DNA from: Rhodospirillales bacterium
GTDB taxonomy: Bacteria; Pseudomonadota; Alphaproteobacteria; Rhodospirillales; 2-12-FULL-67-15
Reading direction: 5' to 3'
Assembly: GCA_016872535.1 (NCBI GenBank)
Contig: VGZQ01000033.1
Location: 1 to 33,417, forward strand
DNA length: 33,417 bases
This document shows, piece after piece, positions 27,546 through 33,417 of the stretch. Made by a program: the position numbers and the translations under genes. The stretch's first letter is position 1, and each line of letters opens with the position of its first letter. Below the pieces are notes generated by a model that was not told the origin of the DNA, did no database searches, and saw nothing but the letters and a program-made list of their open reading frames with translations.

Positions 27546-29423
27546 ATGGGTTCCCATCTTCGCCTATTGCTGGAAGGCCCCGACCAAGCCGTCGTGCTGG
27601 GCGCGGCGGGCATTGCGTTCGTCCTGCTCGCGGCGCTCGGGCGCACGGCTGCCGGACCGCGCGCGCTGCCCGAAGCGACGATCATCTTCGGCTGGTCGGT
27701 CGCCGTCGCCGCGTTTCTCGTTCCGCACATTTTTTTCGGCGTCGGGTTTGCGGCGACGGGATGGTTCGTGTTCGGCGGCGGCGCGATCGCGCTGCTGTGG
27801 CTGGCCGCAAGGCGTGAGGCGCCCTTCGCCCCGATTCTGGCGCGCGCGGCCCTCGTCGCCCTGCCCTTGCTGCTGATCGCCGCCGCCCACCGCGCGTCCG
27901 AGTGGGACGAGTTTTCCCATTGGGCGGGTGCCGTGCGCTATCTGGTCGAAAAGAACGCCCTGCCGACCCGCGCCGATCCCGAGCACGGCCTGATATTCCC
28001 GGCCTATCCGTTCGCCTTTCCGATCTTGAGCGCGCTCGTTTCCCAAATTGCCGGGCGGTTTCACGAGGCGGCCGGGGCGGTCGCCAATGTCGTTCTGCTG
28101 CTCGGCTACGGCGCGCTCGCCGTCCGCCTCGCCGCCGTCGGGGCCGGGCGCGCGACGACCGGGCCGCACCCCGCCCCTTCCTTCGCCGCTTCCTGGACGG
28201 CGGCCGCCTTCGCCGTGGCGGCGGGAACGATCTTCAACCCGTCCTTCGTTCAAAAGATCGTGCTCACCAATTACGCCGACACCTCGACCGGGGTCGTGAC
28301 CGCGTTCGCCGGCGTAATGGCGTGGTTCGCGGTCGAGGCGCTGGCGGAGAAACGCGACCGCGATGCCCGCGCGTTGGCCTGGCAATTCGGGCTTGCGGGC
28401 GCGCTGCTGGTCGCCATCAAGCAGGTCAATCTCGGCATATTGTTTCTCGTGGCCGCCTCCGCCGGCATCGTCGCACTCCGCGATCCAACGGTAAAACCGA
28501 AAAAACTACTTTCTCTCGTGCCTGCGGCGGTGGCACCACCGATCCTGATGTATCTCTTGTGGCGCCATCATGTTACCGCGTCTCTCGGCGGAACCGGCGA
28601 ATTCACGCTCATGCCCGTGTCGCAATGGATGTTCGGCGAGGCGCCGGCAATCCTGTGGCGCATGGCCACCATCGCCGCCAAGAAGGGCGTCTACTTCGGC
28701 TTGATGGCGGTCGCGGTGGGCTTCGCCCTGCGCGCGCTTTGGCGCTGCCGCAGCGGCCTCGACCGGCTCGCCTTGATCGTCGCCCTGCCGTTTCTCGGCT
28801 ACAACGCCTTTCTGCTGTTCGCCTATGTTGCCATCTTCGGCGCGGGCGAGGGGACCCGCGCCGCGTCGTTCTGGCGCTACAACATGCATCTTTCGCTCCT
28901 CGGCGCCGCGTTCTTCGCGTATCTCGCCGGCACCCTGTGGCGGCGATTCCGCGCCGACCGGCCGTTGCCGCGCCCGATCGGAACCGGCGTCCTCGCGCTC
29001 GTGGTTGCGTTGCCGATCGCGCTCGCGCCCAAGCTGCGCTTCGACCTGGAACCGCCGAAGCCGCACTACCGCGCCGTCGCCGAGGCGCTCAACGGCGTGG
29101 TGCCGCGCGAGGCGCGGTTGCTGGTGTTCGATGTCGGGGGCAGCGGGGAATCGGGCGTCATGACGTTCTACCATCTGCGCCGGGCCGACCGCCGGCTTGG
29201 CTACGTTTCCGCTTTTCATGGAGTGGACATGGCGAAGGCGAGAACGTTGTTCGCCGACAATCCGCCGGATTTCGTTTTGGTCCATTCCGGCGCCGAACTT
29301 GCCGCCGCCGCGACCGGCCTGACTTTACGCGAAGACGAATCCGTTCTGTTGCGCCGCGCCGACGGAGCTTGGGCCATTGCCCGACGGTGGCCCTATCCCA
29401 ACCCAAAAGACGGCCGGCCATGA
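27546..29423 (+). CDS. Polytopic membrane protein, GT-C glycosyltransferase-like, unassigned
   Basis: The 625-residue protein has about 12 or more hydrophobic helices from residue 15 to 490, then a soluble C-terminal domain (about 500-625). The loop after the third or fourth helix reads HRASEWDEFSHWAGAVRYLV; an acidic pair in the first large loop, here D-E, is the hallmark of GT-C glycosyltransferases, and the overall plan agrees. I do not recognise a named family. The C-terminal part (LLVFDVGGSGESGVMTFYHL, FADNPPDFVLVHS) resembles the periplasmic tail of such enzymes. There is no clear ribosome-binding site before the ATG at 27546. It overlaps the AEC transporter gene by 4 bp (ATGA), so the two form an operon, but a joint role is not obvious. 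Confidence 0.65.
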   Translation: MGSHLRLLLEGPDQAVVLGAAGIAFVLLAALGRTAAGPRALPEATIIFGWSVAVAAFLVPHIFFGVGFAATGWFVFGGGAIALLWLAARREAPFAPILARAALVALPLLLIAAAHRASEWDEFSHWAGAVRYLVEKNALPTRADPEHGLIFPAYPFAFPILSALVSQIAGRFHEAAGAVANVVLLLGYGALAVRLAAVGAGRATTGPHPAPSFAASWTAAAFAVAAGTIFNPSFVQKIVLTNYADTSTGVVTAFAGVMAWFAVEALAEKRDRDARALAWQFGLAGALLVAIKQVNLGILFLVAASAGIVALRDPTVKPKKLLSLVPAAVAPPILMYLLWRHHVTASLGGTGEFTLMPVSQWMFGEAPAILWRMATIAAKKGVYFGLMAVAVGFALRALWRCRSGLDRLALIVALPFLGYNAFLLFAYVAIFGAGEGTRAASFWRYNMHLSLLGAAFFAYLAGTLWRRFRADRPLPRPIGTGVLALVVALPIALAPKLRFDLEPPKPHYRAVAEALNGVVPREARLLVFDVGGSGESGVMTFYHLRRADRRLGYVSAFHGVDMAKARTLFADNPPDFVLVHSGAELAAAATGLTLREDESVLLRRADGAWAIARRWPYPNPKDGRP

Positions 29424-30358
29424 TTCCCATCCTCGACGTCGTCCTGCCGGTGTTCGCGATCATTCTCGCCGGGTACGCCGCCGGGCGCATGGGCTGGCTC
29501 GGCGAGGCGAGTTCCGACGCCCTCAACCGCTTCGTCTACTATTGCGCGCTCCCCGCCCTGTTCTTCGGATCCCTCGCCCGCATCGAACCGGCGCGGATAT
29601 TCGATCCGGCGTTCCTCGCCGCCTACACCGGCGGGCAATTGGCGGTTTTCGTCGCCGCGTTCGCGAGCGCCCGCCTCCTGTTCAAGAATTCCCCGGCCGA
29701 AGCCAGCCTGTTCGCCATGGGCGGCATTTTCGCCAACAGCGGCTACATGGGGGTTCCGCTCGCGCTGGTCGCTTTCGGCGCGGACGGCATACCGCCAACC
29801 ATTGTCGCCACCGTGTTCATGAGCATGATCTTCATCGCGCTCGTGACGATCCTGATCGAGACCGATCCCCGCCGGCGGGCGGGCGGAGCCCGGGTCGTCC
29901 GCGACGCCGCCCGCGCGGTTTTTCAGAGCCCGCTGGTGATGTCCGCCTTGGTCGGCATGCTGTGGTCGTTGGCCGGCGTCGGCCTGCCCAAGCCGGTCGC
30001 GACGTTTTTCGATCTGCTCGGCGCGGCGGCGGGCCCCTGCGCGCTGTTCGCCATCGGCCTCTTTCTGGTCGGCAAGCCGATCCGGCAGGATTTGGGCGAG
30101 GTCGGCGCGATGGTCGCGATCAAGCTCGCCGTCCATCCGTTGGTCACTTGGGCGCTTGCCTTTCACGTCTTCGCGGTCGAAACGACGTGGGCGACGGTTG
30201 CGGTGGTGATGGCGGCGTTGCCGGCGGGCGCCAATTGCTTCGTTGTCGCCCAACGTTACGGTGTATACGTGCAGCGAGCTTCGAGCGGAATATTGTTGTC
30301 CACCGCCCTGTCCGTGGTGACGGTATCGATCCTGTTTTCGCTCTGGATCGCGAACTGA
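29420..30358 (+). CDS. AEC (auxin efflux carrier) family transporter
   Basis: The 312-residue protein starts at an ATG overlapping the previous stop by 4 bp. About ten TM helices form two five-helix halves, with the family features LPVFAIILAGYAAGRMGWLG and ALNRFVYYCALPALFFGSLA at the start, GGIFANSGYMGVPLALVAFG in the fourth helix region, and MAALPAGANCFVVAQRYGVY in the second half. Bacterial AEC members export or import organic acids such as malate or malonate; the substrate cannot be told from sequence. It is convergent with mlaA. A dehydrogenase of the malate/tartrate type lies about 1 kb further on, but on the other strand and in a different unit. Confidence 0.9.
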   Translation: MIPILDVVLPVFAIILAGYAAGRMGWLGEASSDALNRFVYYCALPALFFGSLARIEPARIFDPAFLAAYTGGQLAVFVAAFASARLLFKNSPAEASLFAMGGIFANSGYMGVPLALVAFGADGIPPTIVATVFMSMIFIALVTILIETDPRRRAGGARVVRDAARAVFQSPLVMSALVGMLWSLAGVGLPKPVATFFDLLGAAAGPCALFAIGLFLVGKPIRQDLGEVGAMVAIKLAVHPLVTWALAFHVFAVETTWATVAVVMAALPAGANCFVVAQRYGVYVQRASSGILLSTALSVVTVSILFSLWIAN

Positions 30359-30375
30359 ACCGTCCGCGCGCCATG

Positions 30376-30405
30376 AAAAACCCCCGCGTGGATTTCACGC
30401 GGGGG
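30376..30405 (-). terminator. Rho-independent terminator of mlaA
   Basis: Read on the minus strand, CCCCCGCGTG-AAATC-CACGCGGGGG (30405-30381) is a perfect 10-bp stem followed by TTTTT (30380-30376). It lies 17 nt after the mlaA stop. On the plus strand the T run is missing, so it mainly serves mlaA, though it may also slow transcription coming from the AEC gene. Confidence 0.88.
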
Positions 30406-30422
30406 TCGGTTAAGCGAGCGCG

Positions 30423-31178
30423 TTACCGCCGCCGGGTTTCGGCCAACGCGTCTTTCTCGTCCAAGTCGATATCGGGGAAAGCGGTCGCCGGCCCCTGGCC
30501 GTTGTTGACCAGGAAGCGGCGATGCTGCTCGTAGGCGTCGCGCTCGACCGTGTAACGATCGAGCGCGCTTTCGGTCGCGGCGTTGATGGCGTCTTTCTTG
30601 TCGGCATAACCCACGCCGGCGTCGGCGGCCTTAAGCGCGAGCGGCGCGGGATTGGCCAGTCCGACCAGAATATCGCCGGTGGCATCGCGCAGATTGCTCG
30701 GCCCGAAGATCGGCAACACGATGTGCGGCCCGGGCGCGATGCCGTTGGCGCCCATGGCTTGGCCCAGGTCCTCGCGCCGCTGCTTCAGCCCGGCGTCGGT
30801 CGCCGGATCGCCGATGCCGCCGATGCCGGCGAAGGTGTTGATGAAGAAGCGCCGGGTCGCGACCGAAGCGTTGTCGGTATCGCCCTGCAACAGGCTCGAT
30901 CCCGCGGTCAGCGGTTCGCTCAAATTGGAAAAGACGTTGGAGATCGCCTTTTGCATGTCGGTCGGCGTCACCGCCCGATAACCCTCGACCAACGGATCGA
31001 GAATCCCTTTGCGCAAGGCCGCGTTGAATTCGGAGGTCACCCGGTTGACGGATTCGAGCGGATCGTCGGTCGCGACCGGATCGCTCGCGTATGCCGGAGC
31101 GCCCGCCAGGACGCCCCAGCCAAGGACAGCCGTAGCCAGGATCACGGTGCGCCGCCGGCGCCGGGTTGGAACACGCAT
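30423..31178 (-). CDS. mlaA: MlaA (VacJ)-family phospholipid-asymmetry protein, no lipobox
   Basis: The 251-residue protein belongs to the MlaA/VacJ family, which takes mislocalised phospholipids from the outer leaflet of the outer membrane and hands them to MlaC. Family blocks: DDPLESVNRVTSEFNAALRK, AISNVFSNLSEPLTAGSSLL, FFINTFAGIGGIGDPATDAG, LGQAMGANGIAPGPHIVLPI and FGPSNLRDATGDIL. MlaA is classically a lipoprotein, but here the signal peptide (VILATAVLGWGVLAGAPAYA) has no cysteine and seems to be cut after AYA by signal peptidase I. AGGGAGAA about 9 nt upstream supports the start at 31178. No mlaC or ABC genes are adjacent, and the gene is monocistronic, closed by its own terminator. Confidence 0.92.
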   Translation of the reverse strand: MRVPTRRRRRTVILATAVLGWGVLAGAPAYASDPVATDDPLESVNRVTSEFNAALRKGILDPLVEGYRAVTPTDMQKAISNVFSNLSEPLTAGSSLLQGDTDNASVATRRFFINTFAGIGGIGDPATDAGLKQRREDLGQAMGANGIAPGPHIVLPIFGPSNLRDATGDILVGLANPAPLALKAADAGVGYADKKDAINAATESALDRYTVERDAYEQHRRFLVNNGQGPATAFPDIDLDEKDALAETRRR

Positions 31179-31311
31179 GACGGAATTCTCCCTGTCCGTT
31201 CCAATTCGATGCGCGGAAGACTAGCAAATCCCGACGCCGCCGGATATCGCCACCAACTGTCCGTTAGCGTTATGAAAAACAACGATAATTTTCCGAGGGT
31301 GCGCCGGAAGG

Positions 31312-32388
31312 CTATTTGTTATCCCCGGCGATCGCCCGGCAGACGGCGTCCGTCACCTCGCGGGTGGTCGCGCGCCCGCCGAGGTCGGGGGGAAGAAATT
31401 TGCCTTCACCGGTCGTGCGCTCGATTGCGCGCATCAGGCGCGCGGACGCCGCCTTTTCGCCGAGATGGTCGAGCATCATCGCCGCGGTCCAGAACGATCC
31501 GAGCGGATTGGCGATCCCTTTGCCGACAATGTCGAAGGCCGAGCCGTGAATCGGCTCGAACATGGACGGGAACTTGCCCTCGGGGTTGAGGTTCGCGGTC
31601 GGCGCGATGCCAAGGCTGCCGCTGAGGGCGGCGGCGAGATCGCTGAGCACGTCGGCGTGCAGGTTGGTGGCAACGACGACATCAATCGTTTCCGGCTTCA
31701 GCACCATGCGCGTGGTCATGGCGTCGACCAGCATCTTGTCGACCGCGACATCGGGATAATCGCCCTTGAGCCCGGCGAGCACGTCGTCCCACAGCACCAT
31801 GCCGTGGCGTTGCGCGTTCGACTTGGTGACCACGGTCAGGCGCTTGCGCGGGCGGGAGCGTGCCAATCCGAAGGCAAAGCGCATGATCCGCTCGACGCCG
31901 GTCCGGGTGAACACCGCGACGTCAAGGCCGACCTCTTCGGGCAGGCCGCGATGCACGCGCCCGCCGGCGCCCGAGTACTCGCCCTCGGTGTTCTCGCGCA
32001 CGATGATCCAATCGAGGTCCGAAGGATTTGCCGCCCGCAACGGTCCCATAATGCCGGGCAGAAGCCGCGCGGGGCGGACGTTGGCGTATTGGTCGAACCC
32101 CTGGCAAATGGCGAGACGCAGGCCCCACAAGGTAACGTGGTCGGGCAACTCCGGATCGCCGACCGCGCCGAAATAGATCGCGTCCGCGCCTTTCAGCAGG
32201 TCGAGCCCGTTTTCGGGCATCATCCGACCGTGGCGGCGGTAATAGTCCGAGCCCCAGGGCAGATGCTCGATCGCCAGGCGAAAACCGCCGTCGCGCTTTT
32301 CCAGGGCGCGTAAAACTTCGAGTCCCGCGCCAATCACCTCGGTTCCGATGCCGTCGCCGGGTATGGCGGCGATCCGGTATTCCCGCAT
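31312..32388 (-). CDS. Tartrate / D-malate dehydrogenase (decarboxylating), isopropylmalate dehydrogenase family
   Basis: The 358-residue enzyme starts at ATG 32388 (MREYRIAAIPGDGIGTEVIG) with AGGAGA 6 nt upstream; the longer frame upstream lacks family features. It shows YANVRPARLLPGIMGPL, the substrate-site REN in IIVRENTEGEYSGAGGRVHR, the lysine in VVTKSNAQRHGMVLWDDV, the metal-binding aspartates in DAMTTRM and NLHADVLSDLAAALSGSLG, and MFEPIHGSAFDIVGKGIANP for NAD binding. RVHRGLPEEVGLDVAVFTR agrees with the TtuC/DmlA subgroup rather than LeuB. It oxidises D-malate, tartrate or related 2-hydroxy acids with NAD+ and Mn2+ or Mg2+; which one is unclear. No regulator lies next to it. Confidence 0.88.
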   Translation of the reverse strand: MREYRIAAIPGDGIGTEVIGAGLEVLRALEKRDGGFRLAIEHLPWGSDYYRRHGRMMPENGLDLLKGADAIYFGAVGDPELPDHVTLWGLRLAICQGFDQYANVRPARLLPGIMGPLRAANPSDLDWIIVRENTEGEYSGAGGRVHRGLPEEVGLDVAVFTRTGVERIMRFAFGLARSRPRKRLTVVTKSNAQRHGMVLWDDVLAGLKGDYPDVAVDKMLVDAMTTRMVLKPETIDVVVATNLHADVLSDLAAALSGSLGIAPTANLNPEGKFPSMFEPIHGSAFDIVGKGIANPLGSFWTAAMMLDHLGEKAASARLMRAIERTTGEGKFLPPDLGGRATTREVTDAVCRAIAGDNK

Positions 32389-32542
32389 ATAATATCTCCT
32401 TCGTTTGGAACCGCGACGACCTTGCGGTCCAATGTGCCGCCGAATGCGGCGCGCGTAACACACCTGCCAGAAGCGGCCCGTTCAAGCAACCGGAACCCGA
32501 TTTCGCGCGCGGTAACGCGTGAAGGATTTAGGCGCACGCACC

Positions 32543-32956
32543 ATGCACGCGCCGACGAAAGGCACCATTCACGATCCCGCCTGGCGCGCCTTTGCCGCCT
32601 GGTGCCGTCGGCTTGCGCTCCGTCCCCTGCCCGCGCACCCGTGGACGGTGGGGGCGTTTCTTCTCTGGTGCGACGAACGGCCGGGCGCGGTCGCCGTGAC
32701 CGAAGCGGTCGGCGCCATCGCCGCCGTGCATATCCGGCGCGGCTACGATCGGCCCGAGCGCCATCTCATCGTCCGGCGCACGCTGGCCGCGCTGGCGCGC
32801 CGGCACGGCATCATATCCACGACAACCGTGCCGATCCGATCGGAAAATACCGCCGCCGTCAAAGCTCGATCGCACAAACCCGTTCCGCCGCAGTCGCCCC
32901 GGGTTCTTCGCTCCCGGCCCAAGCTGGTCGCGCGCCGCGATTACCACGTGCATTGA
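32543..32956 (+). CDS. Small protein resembling the core-binding (SAM-like) domain of a tyrosine recombinase
   Basis: The 137-residue protein from ATG 32543 (MHAPTKGTIHDPAWRAFAAW; a GTG at 32519 would add eight) matches the N-terminal DNA-binding domain of phage-integrase-type recombinases: WRAFAAWCRRLALRPLPAHP, WTVGAFLLWCDER, VTEAVGAIAAVHIRRGYDRP and LIVRRTLAALARR. After that the sequence becomes basic and low in complexity (VPIRSENTAAVKARSHKPVP), and the catalytic domain with its R...HxxR...Y residues is absent. No attachment site or other mobile-element gene is nearby. It is either a decayed remnant of an integrase or a stand-alone DNA-binding protein. It is divergent from the dehydrogenase and convergent with the next gene (3 bp apart). 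Confidence 0.55.
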   Translation: MHAPTKGTIHDPAWRAFAAWCRRLALRPLPAHPWTVGAFLLWCDERPGAVAVTEAVGAIAAVHIRRGYDRPERHLIVRRTLAALARRHGIISTTTVPIRSENTAAVKARSHKPVPPQSPRVLRSRPKLVARRDYHVH

Positions 32957-32959
32957 CGG

Positions 32960-33417
32960 TCAACGGACTTCAAGAGCGTGCGCGAAGCGCGCTTCCTCGA
33001 TCGTGCGCCCGTCCCGCTCGCGCAGCAAAACGACTTCGGAACGATAGACTCCCGCCGGCCACGCGGCGATTTTCCGCCGCAGCCCGGCATACACGAACCG
33101 CCGCGCCTGGGTCTTTTCGACGGTGGTGGTGTTATCCGTCAAAGTCTCCCCCGCCGGGCCAAACAGGCGAACGCGGATACGATCTCCCGGCTCGACCCAA
33201 TAGATGTCGGCCCAAGCAACCAGCGCGGGCGCGGCGGCGCTCAGGGTCGTCTCCCGGTGCAGACCGCGGCGGGTGGCGGCCGCGTCGGGGGCCGCGCCCG
33301 CGATCCCGCCGTTGTAGATCGCGCTTGGCCGATAAGGTTCGAGCGCCGTAAGGGCGCCTCCGCTCCAGAGCGGGCGGACGCCCAGCCCGCACGTCGCCCC
33401 GCCCGGCTCGACGCCGC
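32960..33417 (-). CDS. C-terminal part of a large exported protein, possibly M23-type peptidase (5' end beyond window)
   Basis: The minus-strand frame is open from the right edge (33417) to the stop at 32960 and gives about 152 residues, so the N-terminal part is missing. The visible piece, from CGLGVRPLWSGGALTALEPY through YNGGIAGAAPD, WADIYWVEPGDRIRVRLFGP, FVYAGLRRKIAAWPAGVYRS to the end ARFAHALEVR, is a beta-rich domain. It recalls the domain that follows the peptidase in some Rhodospirillales M23 (lysostaphin-type) proteins, but no metal-binding motif (HxxxD or HxH) is present in this part, so the call is tentative. Internal TTG codons (for example at 33142) are not real starts. Confidence 0.45.
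   Translation of the reverse strand, partial: GVEPGGATCGLGVRPLWSGGALTALEPYRPSAIYNGGIAGAAPDAAATRRGLHRETTLSAAAPALVAWADIYWVEPGDRIRVRLFGPAGETLTDNTTTVEKTQARRFVYAGLRRKIAAWPAGVYRSEVVLLRERDGRTIEEARFAHALEVR

Overview
The window is GC-rich DNA with short spacers and many 4-bp gene overlaps. The gene set points to an alphaproteobacterium, most likely of the Rhodospirillales: a tandem pair of DUF2336 proteins, TPR/SPINDLY glycosyltransferases, a pho regulon cluster, a HrcA/CIRCE-controlled groESL operon, an MlaA homologue and a DmlA/TtuC-type dehydrogenase. The assignment rests on gene content and style, not on any search.

Layout. 1-6370: two TPR + SPINDLY (O-GlcNAc-transferase-like) genes flank a highly expressed-looking porin and a DUF559 endonuclease-fold gene set among palindromic repeats; the first glycosyltransferase gene runs off the left edge. 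6459-10494: glmS and glmU (amino-sugar supply) read leftward, divergent from a phosphoglycolate phosphatase gene. 10534-13368: tRNA-Val(CAC), then two tandem DUF2336 genes. 13375-17784: prmA and uvrD leftward, then an HtrA-like PDZ protein that has lost its catalytic triad. 17797-21926: a leftward Pho block (thioesterase, phoR, Pho box, pstB, phoU, phoB) without pstS, pstC or pstA. 22089-25296: a tightly overlapping operon of a GT2 glycosyltransferase, a VTT/TMEM64 membrane protein and an ArnT-like GT-C transferase. 25329-27488: promoter, CIRCE, groES, groEL and terminator. 27546-30358: an unassigned polytopic membrane protein overlapping an AEC-family transporter. 30381-33417: mlaA with its terminator, a tartrate/D-malate dehydrogenase, a small protein resembling only the DNA-binding half of a tyrosine recombinase, and the 3' part of a gene that may encode the C-terminal domain of an M23-type peptidase.

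Most genes are housekeeping. The points most worth a second look are: (i) an in-frame, palindrome-rich insertion inside prmA, with a possible relative in uvrD; (ii) a DUF559 gene whose 3' end and stop codon are formed by a palindromic repeat related to one just upstream of it; (iii) the triad-less HtrA-like protein; (iv) the rearranged Pho locus, with a good Pho box directly upstream of pstB and a PhoR lacking membrane segments; and (v) a CRP-type palindrome next to a TATAAT box before the first DUF2336 gene, which also changes the preferred start codon. No CRISPR array, prophage, insertion sequence or complete defence island is visible.
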